Below are positions 1 through 5,821 of a DNA stretch of 24,766 nucleotides, one piece after another. Made by a program: the position numbers and the translations under genes. Origin of the DNA: a virus; IMG/VR virus record IMGVR_UViG_3300029268_002517, positions 1 to 24,766 of that record. One strand, given 5' to 3'. The notes under the pieces were generated by a model. The model was not told where the DNA came from. It did no database searches and was given only the letters and a program-made list of their open reading frames with translations. Numbering within the stretch: the first letter of the stretch is position 1; each line of letters begins with the position of its first letter.

Positions 1-600
1 TCATAGAGGCGTAAATGTGAGTTCCCCGGCATTGAAGGTGACGAGACGCCAGGTGTTTGTGGCGGTGTCCTTGATTTCGAGTCCTGCGGCTGAGATCCGG
101 ACCGCGCCGCGAGCCTCGCCCTCGATCACGAGCTGCGTAGGCAGCGGATACGGCGGATCGGGATCTTCCGGCACCGGCTCGTCCTCGCGGTAGTAGTTGT
201 TTTCGATGACGAGCTGAATTGTTGGCAACACGATCCGCTTGCCGCTTTCCACGACAACGATCTCCAGCGCGAACGGCAGCGAGACGAGCGTGCCGAGAGC
301 CGCGTCGATCCCGGTGCTCACGGCGACGAAAGCGAAAATGTATCCCCGACCGTCGAGGGCCGGAGCGTCCCATGTCGTGTCCAGAAGCTTCGCCGAGCCC
401 GTGAAGTCCGCGACCGTCTTCACCACCAGCAGCCCGGTCGCGCCGGAGGCAAAAAGCTCCACCGCTCCGGATTCATTCAACGGGACCAGCTCGACCTCGA
501 CGTCCTGGTAACGTTTAACGATGATCTTTTGGACGTTCGTGGTCGCCGAGGCCGACGCGCCCAGGATGCCGGTGGCTTTGTTGTAAAATAATTTGCTCAT
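1..600 (-). CDS. Phage structural protein of unknown function (beta-rich, possibly tail or baseplate)
   Basis: A 199-residue protein that I cannot assign to a family with certainty. Its ATG overlaps the stop of the G-like gene by 4 nt (ATGA), and a GGAGAAT ribosome site lies just upstream, so it belongs to the same late operon. The sequence is rich in Val, Thr, Leu and Gly with alternating hydrophobic residues, which suggests a beta-sandwich. Residues 20-135 (RYQDVEVELVPL to IENNYYRED) recall the immunoglobulin-like N-terminal domain of some phage baseplate or tail proteins, but this is only an impression. A Pro/Asp/Glu-rich linker (about 137-153) separates it from a short second beta region. 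Its place right after the G-like gene, where Mu-type phages turn from head to tail genes, fits a connector, tail or baseplate role. The stop codon is the first triplet of the window, so the gene is complete. Confidence 0.7.
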   Translation of the reverse strand: MSKLFYNKATGILGASASATTNVQKIIVKRYQDVEVELVPLNESGAVELFASGATGLLVVKTVADFTGSAKLLDTTWDAPALDGRGYIFAFVAVSTGIDAALGTLVSLPFALEIVVVESGKRIVLPTIQLVIENNYYREDEPVPEDPDPPYPLPTQLVIEGEARGAVRISAAGLEIKDTATNTWRLVTFNAGELTFTPL

Positions 601-1211
601 GAGATTCTCCGGATTTCTGCCGCGATTTCCTTTTCCGCCTGGTCTGCCACGGCAGCAGCCAGAACGCCCTCTTCCGGCAACGCGGTGGGATCTGCGAGAT
701 GCCTCACGCTGGCGACGAGTTTATACCAGGCTTCGAGGCGCTGACCTTTCATGCCGCGTCCTCCGCGTCCACGGAACCCACGGTTTCGGAAAAGATATGC
801 GCCCTTCTTCGTCCGGATGAACGTGAGCTGGCCATCGCCCGGCGTGGACCATTCCCCAGGGGAGCCCGCCGCCTTCGCCTGGCTGCGGAGAGGAATTGCC
901 AACATGTGGCCGCTCTTCGCGCGGATCGTGCCGCCGCGCAGCTTGTGGACAAATTCCCGGCTCGCGACCGTTACCGTTGCCTCGTTCTCGGTCGCGCCGG
1001 TGAACGACGTGCCGCGCTTGACGACGCGGCTCCAGAAATTGGACCGCACCCAGCCGCGCTTGTTGCCTGCGGAATTCTTGCGGTCGAAATGGCGGCGCAA
1101 CTCGACTTCCACGCGCTTGCCGAGGGCCTGCATGCGGCGGCGGGCTGCGTCGGGATTCGAGAAAAGCGCCGGCATCCGAGGGGTCGCGTTATCGGTGATC
1201 GTGATATTCAC
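597..1211 (-). CDS. Virion morphogenesis protein, Mu gpG-like
   Basis: This 204-residue basic protein resembles the phage virion morphogenesis family (Mu G, P2 S), whose members act in head or tail completion at the head-tail junction. The N-terminal part has the helix RRRMQALGKRVEVELRRHF with a following Arg/Lys-rich segment. The middle has an alternating stretch (TVTVASREFVHKLRGG, about 80-95) followed by a Gly/Arg-rich loop, as expected for this fold. The start is GTG, overlapping the stop of the upstream F-like gene in a GTGA junction; the purine-rich GGAA heptamers just upstream probably act as ribosome-binding sequence. The gene order F, G matches Mu. I am fairly sure of the gene and moderately sure of the family; an HK97 gp10-like completion protein is the alternative. 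Confidence 0.7.
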   Translation of the reverse strand: MNITITDNATPRMPALFSNPDAARRRMQALGKRVEVELRRHFDRKNSAGNKRGWVRSNFWSRVVKRGTSFTGATENEATVTVASREFVHKLRGGTIRAKSGHMLAIPLRSQAKAAGSPGEWSTPGDGQLTFIRTKKGAYLFRNRGFRGRGGRGMKGQRLEAWYKLVASVRHLADPTALPEEGVLAAAVADQAEKEIAAEIRRIS

Positions 1212-2065
1212 GGGTTCCCCTTTCCGGTTTCCGCTTTCCCGCTTCCGCTTTTGAAAGTTGCCGTGTCGCCGTCCACCTCGGCCTGCGAACCGAGCGAGGC
1301 GAGCAGATCCGCGCGGATCTCCGGCGAGAACCGCGCCAGGCTCGCCTCGACTTTGTCATTGAACCCAACCTCCGGCATTTCGAGCTGGTCATCCGGTTTG
1401 AGCGCGCCGAGCGAGATCGCCTCTTCGCGCGAGATGTCGCGGATTCCCATGCCGCTGCTGTAATCGTAGGGCGGGAACGGAGTCTGGAAGCGGGAGATCG
1501 CCGACCAGATCGGAGAGTCCTTGCGCGCGATCATGCGTCCGCCGAAAAACTCGCCGCCGCGATCCGACCAGCGCGCGTGCCAGTTGCGCGGAACCATGCG
1601 GTCCTCCTCGCGATAAAGCTCCTGGCACGGGAACGCGTCGAGCGCGCCCTCTGCCTGTCCGGCCTTCCATCGCGCAAACTCCTGCGCCTCGCGTTTATTG
1701 AAAGCGTAGATGAGCCCGAGACGGCCGCGCGACGTGTGATCCCGCAGCGTGCCCTCGCGGCCCGGCTCCGGAATATAGCCCGAGTCCTGGAGCGCCTTGC
1801 GAATGTCGCGAACGAACGAAGAGCGCGAGACCAGGCGCGGGCCGTGTTCCACGTCCTCACTCTCCAGCTCCAGCGCGGCCTGGATCTTGTCATGCATGAG
1901 CTGCAGGAGATCCGCTTTCGCAAACCGCGCCGTCCAGAACGACCGCTCGCGGAAGGCCAGCGGCAACTGCGCCCACTCGGCGCTGGTGAGTTCCCGCGCG
2001 ACCGGAGTCTTCGCATTCATGCGGGCCACCGCTTCGGCAAGAGGCATGGGATCGGAGAGCGTCAT
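1208..2065 (-). CDS. Minor head protein, Mu gpF-like head morphogenesis protein
   Basis: A 285-residue protein resembling the F-like minor head proteins of transposable phages, which sit inside or at the portal of the capsid and help head assembly. The recognisable core is residues 105-225: a helical stretch ending FARWKAGQ, then FPCQELYR, RNWHARW, GGRMIARKDSPIW and SRFQTPFPPYDYSSGMGIRD. These Trp/Pro/Gly-rich motifs are what I know from F-like C-termini. The start overlaps the stop of the gp36-like gene (ATGA). Its place is odd: in Mu, F directly follows the portal and precedes the protease, whereas here it comes after capsid and gp36-like genes. The last 15 codons are built from a heptamer array (GSGKAETGKG), so the true C-terminus may simply have been extended by repeat DNA. 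Confidence 0.65.
   Translation of the reverse strand: MTLSDPMPLAEAVARMNAKTPVARELTSAEWAQLPLAFRERSFWTARFAKADLLQLMHDKIQAALELESEDVEHGPRLVSRSSFVRDIRKALQDSGYIPEPGREGTLRDHTSRGRLGLIYAFNKREAQEFARWKAGQAEGALDAFPCQELYREEDRMVPRNWHARWSDRGGEFFGGRMIARKDSPIWSAISRFQTPFPPYDYSSGMGIRDISREEAISLGALKPDDQLEMPEVGFNDKVEASLARFSPEIRADLLASLGSQAEVDGDTATFKSGSGKAETGKGNP
1215..1249. repeat. Heptamer array, unit TTCCGCT-like
   Basis: Five degenerate 7-bp units (TTCCCCT, TTCCGGT, TTCCGCT, TTCCCGC, TTCCGCT). In the sense direction they read as GGAA-rich purines just before the GTG of the G-like gene and also encode the end of the F-like gene. Confidence 0.7.
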
Positions 2066-2517
2066 AATCCGGACTGTGCCTCCCTTCCGAAATGTGATGG
2101 CCGCGCGGAAATCCTCGGCGATGGATTCTTTTTCTCGGCTTCCGGCAGCACCGCATCATCCGGCTGCTCGATGGTATCCTTGCCATCCGCGATGCGGTTG
2201 AGGTCCGCCTCCGCGCGGTCGAGCGTGCGGCGCTCGTCTTCCTTGAGCTCCAGACCGACCGCCATTTTCAAACGCGCGATGATCATGTCGACCGCCAGAT
2301 CCCGCAGCCCTTTTGGAATCCGGGCGGGATCGGCATCCACGCGATTGCTCGCGTTGCTGGCGATCTTCCGGCGCACGGTGTCGACGACGCCCTGGATCAC
2401 GCCAGGCGCACGGTCCGGCTGACCTTGTGCCTTCGCTTTTTCCGAGCACGCATCAATCACCTTCGCGACCTTTGCCTCGCGAAGAGTCTCAAGCGTTATG
2501 GGAATCCAGTTGCTCAT
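2062..2517 (-). CDS. DUF1320 family protein, Mu gp36-like
   Basis: A 151-residue protein starting MSNWIPITLETLREAKVAK, matching the start typical of the DUF1320/Mu gp36 family, small head-neck proteins encoded just after the major capsid gene. The first 105 residues are mostly helical: a DNA-adaptor-like N-terminus, a run of basic and acidic helices (VDTVRRKIASNASNRV, GLRDLAVDMIIARLKMAVG), then the DRAEADLNRIADGK helix characteristic of this family. The C-terminal 40 residues are charged and probably disordered. It lies one gene after the capsid protein, with the pilin-like gene intervening, and overlaps the F-like gene by 4 nt, so it is translated with the late operon. The family role is likely head completion by analogy with other gp36-like proteins; the sequence gives no direct proof of function. 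Confidence 0.75.
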   Translation of the reverse strand: MSNWIPITLETLREAKVAKVIDACSEKAKAQGQPDRAPGVIQGVVDTVRRKIASNASNRVDADPARIPKGLRDLAVDMIIARLKMAVGLELKEDERRTLDRAEADLNRIADGKDTIEQPDDAVLPEAEKKNPSPRISARPSHFGREAQSGL

Positions 2518-2563
2518 TTATCCAAGTCTGCGGCCCGGCGAGGGCCTGGCCGCAGGGTTTGAA

Positions 2564-3064
2564 TCAACGGTTGTAGATCGTGCTGGAAAGGCTCTCGATG
2601 GTGAGGGCCGCGTTGCTAGCCGTGTTCGCGTTCTGCACGTCCGCCAGGCGCAGGAATTGCACGTTTCGCAACTCGGTCGAATCGGTCGGCCCGAAGTTCC
2701 AGAAGTGCACCACGCTGTTTGTGCCATTGGCCGCGATGTTGCCGGAGCTGAACGGCTTCGTGGTTGTCCAGGTCGTGCCGTCCGCGCTCGCGTCAAATCG
2801 GAATACGACATTGTTCGTATCCGCCGCGCCGAGCTTGAACTTGGCGACGAACCCGACGCCCTCGCTGCCCCGCACATAAATGGCCGGGGTGGTGACGGTG
2901 GCGGTCGTATTCGTGGCAACGGTGTTCGTGCTCGTCGTCAGCGTCGCGACGTTGAAGGCGTCGACCTGGGCGTGCAAAAACTGCGTCGGCAGGGTGATCA
3001 GTGAGATGACCGCGATCATTGCAATCGCGATGATGAGTTCGATGAGGCTGAATTTTGATTTCAT
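2564..3064 (-). CDS. Type IV pilin-like N-terminus fused to a beta-rich domain, inside the head operon
   Basis: A 166-residue protein whose first 30 residues look like a type IV prepilin or pseudopilin: MKSK, then FSLIELIIAIAMIAVI, a long hydrophobic helix with Glu at position 5 counted from Phe, followed by SLITLPTQF. The residue before the would-be cleavage point is Lys, not the Gly that prepilin peptidase normally needs. The remainder (about 35-166) is Thr/Asn-rich beta sequence (VATNTTATVTTPAIYVRG, FRFDASADGTTWT) like a surface or fibre domain. It lies between the capsid and gp36-like genes, where Mu has no such gene. Its leader is a 7-bp-period A/C-rich array running right up to the ATG, with no Shine-Dalgarno site. 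It may be a head decoration, a membrane-anchored assembly factor or a captured pseudopilin. The gene itself is well supported; function unknown. Confidence 0.75.
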   Translation of the reverse strand: MKSKFSLIELIIAIAMIAVISLITLPTQFLHAQVDAFNVATLTTSTNTVATNTTATVTTPAIYVRGSEGVGFVAKFKLGAADTNNVVFRFDASADGTTWTTTKPFSSGNIAANGTNSVVHFWNFGPTDSTELRNVQFLRLADVQNANTASNAALTIESLSSTIYNR

Positions 3065-3092
3065 GGTTTTGGATGTTAGGTTTTTGATTTTA
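3065..3092. repeat. Heptamer array directly upstream of the pilin-like gene
   Basis: Four 7-bp units (GGTTTTG, GATGTTA, GGTTTTT, GATTTTA), equal to two 14-bp units. On the sense strand this is an A/C-rich leader ending right at the ATG, with no Shine-Dalgarno site. Confidence 0.55.
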
Positions 3093-3119
3093 CTAAGGAT
3101 TTATCCTTGCGCCGCCACG

Positions 3120-3148
3120 ACCCTGGCGACGCTTGCGCGCCCCAGGGT
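3120..3148. terminator. Inverted repeat after the capsid gene
   Basis: ACCCTGG (3120-3126) and CCAGGGT (3142-3148) form a 7-bp stem with a 15-base loop in the gap between the capsid and pilin-like genes; a second small repeat AAGGA/TCCTT lies at about 3095-3108. Partial termination or mRNA-end stabilisation after the abundant capsid gene is possible. Confidence 0.3.
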
Positions 3149-3187
3149 GTTGCGACTTGTCGGATCACGCCGACGCATCAGGTTTGA

Positions 3188-4114
3188 TCAGGCGATGTTG
3201 ATGAGCTTTCCGGCTTCGCCGTTGGTCTCCTTCACATCCATCGACCAGTCCATCTTCACGACCTCGCCCCGGTCGTCTTCCTTCCGGTAGGAGCCGGGAG
3301 CCATCCAGCGGTTGCGGACGCGGAAGGTCTTCATGAAGCTCGGGTCGCGCCGTGTGGGGCTCGGGTTCCGGGCGAAGATGAGGACCTTGCTCGCGAGAGC
3401 GAAGGCCATTGCCGCCGCCTTGCCCTTGGGCTCGGTGTCGGTGGCCAGGAAGCTGATCTTCGTGCTGGTATTACCAACGAAGAGGCGCTTCATGTTTTCG
3501 AGCGTGGGGGCGATGGCCTCGATGCCGGGGAAGTAGCCCTTCACCATTTTATTGGCGAAGAACGCGATCATCGTGGCCGGATCGATGACGATGCCGACTT
3601 CCATGCGCGACCCGCCGCCTGCGGCGAGAAGCACCGAGACGATGACCTCGTTCCACTTCGCGACCGGGTCGAAGTCCGCGTTCGAGAGCGTGCCCGCATT
3701 CGGGACAACCGTCGCGTTGGCGACGGCGAGCTCGATGACGCGTTTCTCGTGCGCCATCCCGCCCAGGCTCGCGGCCTCGTCGGCGGCTTCCATGAGCAGG
3801 TTCTCGCCCTCGGATTCCTCGATCTCGATGTCATCGAGAGGAACGTCGAGCGCGTGCGGGGCGCAGTTGAAGTCCGCGTCGGTGCGGTCGAAGGCGAGCC
3901 GTGTGGCTGGGCCTCCGAGCCCCCGGAGCGTCTCCGGCAACTTGAACCGGGTCTCCTTGTCGTAGACTTTGTATTTCCCGGTGTGCTTGACGACTTCGAC
4001 AGTCGGCGCGATGAAGTCGGCGATCTCGCCGGTCTCTTCGCGGGCACGTCCCTGGGCGTATGCCTGAACGGTCGGACGACCGCTCAGAGTGCTGAGTTTT
4101 GCTGTATCTCCCAT
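3188..4114 (-). CDS. Major capsid protein
   Basis: A 308-residue protein in the position of the Mu T-type major head subunit, directly after the protease/scaffold and decoration genes. Length and composition (Ala/Val/Glu-rich, no membrane segments, no Cys clusters) fit an HK97-fold capsid protein. Suggestive regions are an acidic spine-like segment around residues 95-115 (DDIEIEESEGENLLMEA), the long helix AADEAASLGGMAHEKRVIELA, the domain with GIVIDPATMIAFFANKMVKGYFPG, and a C-terminal strand FRVRNRWMAPGSYRKEDDRGE. It would form the icosahedral shell after cleavage and expansion. The leader is unusual: it has no clear Shine-Dalgarno site but a 42-nt heptamer array with two copies of a 14-bp unit. 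Identification relies mainly on synteny and overall form; conserved residues of the family cannot be verified by eye. Confidence 0.8.
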   Translation of the reverse strand: MGDTAKLSTLSGRPTVQAYAQGRAREETGEIADFIAPTVEVVKHTGKYKVYDKETRFKLPETLRGLGGPATRLAFDRTDADFNCAPHALDVPLDDIEIEESEGENLLMEAADEAASLGGMAHEKRVIELAVANATVVPNAGTLSNADFDPVAKWNEVIVSVLLAAGGGSRMEVGIVIDPATMIAFFANKMVKGYFPGIEAIAPTLENMKRLFVGNTSTKISFLATDTEPKGKAAAMAFALASKVLIFARNPSPTRRDPSFMKTFRVRNRWMAPGSYRKEDDRGEVVKMDWSMDVKETNGEAGKLINIA

Positions 4115-4124
4115 AATGGTGTTT

Positions 4125-4166
4125 TTTTGGTTACTGCGTTTTGACTACTGCGTTTTGGTTTTGATC
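4125..4166. repeat. Heptamer/14-mer array upstream of the capsid gene
   Basis: Six 7-bp units: TTTTGGT, TACTGCG, TTTTGAC, TACTGCG, TTTTGGT, TTTGATC. Two 14-bp units match at 12 of 14 positions. It forms most of the capsid leader. Confidence 0.65.
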
Positions 4167-4171
4167 TTCGA

Positions 4172-4588
4172 TCAGTTGACGGTGACGTTGCCGACCGCCA
4201 GGGGGCGGACCTTGACGAGCTGCCCGTCAACGAAGTCCTCCTCGGCGATGGCAACCACGCGGTAGGTGCCGCCAGCCACGGGCAGCGCCCGGAGCTTGCC
4301 CGCGTCGGCGGGCGTGGAGGGATCGGCCAGCACGAGCTGGTCGCCCTGGTTTCCGGCCCCTTTGGCAACCACGCGGCAGTTCTTCTCGCCGGTGAACGGC
4401 TCGAACTGCCCCGCGCTGTCAAGCGCCTCTCCGCTCACGCAGAGAAAGGACGGGATGTCGGTGATGGCCGTGGGCAGAAGTGCCCCGGTGCTTGCGAGCT
4501 TCACGAGGAAGCCCTCCTTGTCGGTCAGAGCCACGCCGCAATTGAGCGGGAGCTGGCCGATTTTTGTGTCGGACTGTGTGGGATGCAT
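4172..4588 (-). CDS. Head decoration protein (probable)
   Basis: A 138-residue, beta-rich protein with no membrane segment, lying between the protease/scaffold and the major capsid genes, the usual place of small capsid-stabilising decoration proteins (gpD-like or DUF2190-like). It shows the pattern typical of such proteins: an N-terminal extended arm (MHPTQSDTKIG), short strands with small residues (GVALTDKEGFLVKLASTGALL, YRVVAIAEEDFVDGQLVKVRPL) and Pro/Ala-rich turns. It probably binds the outside of the expanded capsid. The ATG has no obvious Shine-Dalgarno site and is preceded by a heptamer array starting about 12 nt upstream. Position carries most of the weight here. Confidence 0.7.
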   Translation of the reverse strand: MHPTQSDTKIGQLPLNCGVALTDKEGFLVKLASTGALLPTAITDIPSFLCVSGEALDSAGQFEPFTGEKNCRVVAKGAGNQGDQLVLADPSTPADAGKLRALPVAGGTYRVVAIAEEDFVDGQLVKVRPLAVGNVTVN

Positions 4589-4600
4589 GATGATTTTTTA

Positions 4601-4642
4601 GGTTCTTGGTTCTTGGTTCTTGGTTCCTGGTGCTTGGTTTAC
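4601..4642. repeat. Heptamer array upstream of the decoration gene, unit GGTTCTT
   Basis: Three perfect GGTTCTT units, then GGTTCCT, GGTGCTT and GGTTTAC. The array fills the gap between protease stop and decoration start and includes the protease stop codon. Confidence 0.8.
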
Positions 4643-5130
4643 TTGGCCGCTTTCGCCTCTTCCTCGGACCTGGCCTGCTCGAAGCAAGCGCGGTAACCAC
4701 GGGAGCGGTTGGCGGTGTGGAGTTCGTTGGCGCGGTTCGCGATGCGTCCGGCTGTGGCCTTGTCGGCTGCGGTTGCATCGCCTTCCTCCTGCGTGTCGCC
4801 AGTCACGGCGGGCGTTTTCACCGTCGCGCGATTGTGGATGACCGGTGTGGCCGGGGCGGTGACGGGCAATTTGCTTTTGCCCTTGGCGAGCAAGGCGAGC
4901 GCGCTGGCGCGGTTGCTCATGAGCAGGGGCTTCACAGCCTTGCGCTCTTCGACATCGGTGATCCCGGCTGCCGTGAGATCGCTCTCGGCAATGGAATCCA
5001 GCAACGCGTCGTGGTTGGTTTTGAGCGTGTCGTAAAGACCCGCCCGGTTTTTAATGGCCCCGATCTCCGCAACGGCGGCGTCTTCCGACGCATCCGGCTT
5101 CAAACCGAGGACGGTGTTGACTTTCGTCAT
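4639..5130 (-). CDS. Nested scaffold protein from internal start (Mu gpZ-like)
   Basis: An in-frame ATG at 5130, inside the protease gene, has its own AGGAG site 8 nt upstream and would make a 163-residue protein identical to the protease C-terminus. It starts MTKVNTVLGLKPDASEDA and contains only the Ala/Lys/Glu-rich helical scaffold part, without the protease motifs. In Mu, I (protease) and Z (scaffold) share a stop codon in this same arrangement, so a separate scaffold is expected in excess over the protease during prohead assembly. The site is seen in the sequence; that it is used is inference. Confidence 0.6.
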   Translation of the reverse strand: MTKVNTVLGLKPDASEDAAVAEIGAIKNRAGLYDTLKTNHDALLDSIAESDLTAAGITDVEERKAVKPLLMSNRASALALLAKGKSKLPVTAPATPVIHNRATVKTPAVTGDTQEEGDATAADKATAGRIANRANELHTANRSRGYRACFEQARSEEEAKAAK

Positions 5131-5676
5131 AGTGTTTTCTCCTGTGGTTTCGTCGGGGTTTTTCCCGGACATGGTTGACGCGGTGCCGCCGCGACGGTTT
5201 GACAGAGGCAATGCGCCTCTCAAATTTGGATCGTTGGTGAGACCGGCGCGGTCGATGACCGTGGGACGCATGCGGCCTTTGGAAATATCCGGGCCATCCC
5301 AGACCGGGGAAATGAAGCGGTAGCGGCCCCCCTTCAGCGCGGCCTCACCGGTGTCGGAAAGATTGATCTTTCCCCACAGCCCATCGGCGCGGTTCTGGAC
5401 ACCTACGAGCCAGCCGGCTGCGGCGCTGCTCTTCGTTTTGTCATGAGAGAAGTGATCGAAATCCACAAGCAGCCCACCAAAGTTCGGCGCGCCGGACTTT
5501 TTCTCAAAGTCCTGGACCAGCGCGGTGATCGCCGCGTCGTCCACGACCTGGAGCACTTCCTCGACTTTCCCGTCGTCATATTCCCGGTCGCCGGGAAATT
5601 CCCCCTTGGGTGAAAGGTGGAACCACCCGTCTGCCGGGATCTCGAACTGCCCGTTTGGAAGCCGGTTCAGGATCAT
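4639..5676 (-). CDS. Prohead protease with C-terminal scaffold, Mu gpI-like
   Basis: A 345-residue protein resembling the Mu I family, which matures the capsid by cleaving scaffold and head proteins. The N-terminal half (about 1-130) carries the protease signature: GWFHLSPKGEFPG, then LLVDFDHFSHD with the likely catalytic His75, AAGWLVGVQNRADGLWGKINL, and GRYRFISPVW with Ser123 as candidate nucleophile. The C-terminal half is charged, Ala-rich and helical, as a scaffold should be. I chose ATG 5676 because a GAGGAGGG site lies 7 nt upstream and the protease domain begins there; the open frame continues upstream through structured non-coding DNA to 5922, but that part has no protein-like character. 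It lies downstream of the portal, separated by an unusual 145-nt gap. An internal start probably makes the scaffold alone, as for Mu Z. Confidence 0.85.
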   Translation of the reverse strand: MILNRLPNGQFEIPADGWFHLSPKGEFPGDREYDDGKVEEVLQVVDDAAITALVQDFEKKSGAPNFGGLLVDFDHFSHDKTKSSAAAGWLVGVQNRADGLWGKINLSDTGEAALKGGRYRFISPVWDGPDISKGRMRPTVIDRAGLTNDPNLRGALPLSNRRGGTASTMSGKNPDETTGENTMTKVNTVLGLKPDASEDAAVAEIGAIKNRAGLYDTLKTNHDALLDSIAESDLTAAGITDVEERKAVKPLLMSNRASALALLAKGKSKLPVTAPATPVIHNRATVKTPAVTGDTQEEGDATAADKATAGRIANRANELHTANRSRGYRACFEQARSEEEAKAAK

Positions 5677-5821
5677 CGTCCGCCCTCCTCGTGAAAAATC
5701 GGGTTTGCAGGGCAAACGCATTGCCGTTGCATGCCCCTTGCAACGCCCCGCTGTGCCCTCGGACGGGCAGAGGCGGGGGTCTGTGCCCCCCAGGGGCAAA
5801 TTCGGGCGATTAGGCGGGTTA
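5677..5821 (-). other. Hairpin-rich 145-nt gap between portal and protease genes
   Basis: This gap is long for an otherwise tightly overlapped operon and I see no gene in it. It holds several short perfect inverted repeats: TGCCCC/GGGGCA (5784-5789 with 5793-5798), GGGGG/CCCCC (5775-5779 with 5786-5790), GTTGCA/TGCAAC (5726-5731 with 5739-5744) and TTTGC/GCAAA (5704-5708 with 5712-5716). There is no T-run after any of them in the sense direction, so a classic intrinsic terminator is unlikely. It ends in the strong ribosome site of the protease gene. A structured leader that sets expression or RNA processing between portal and protease is possible. Confidence 0.45.
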
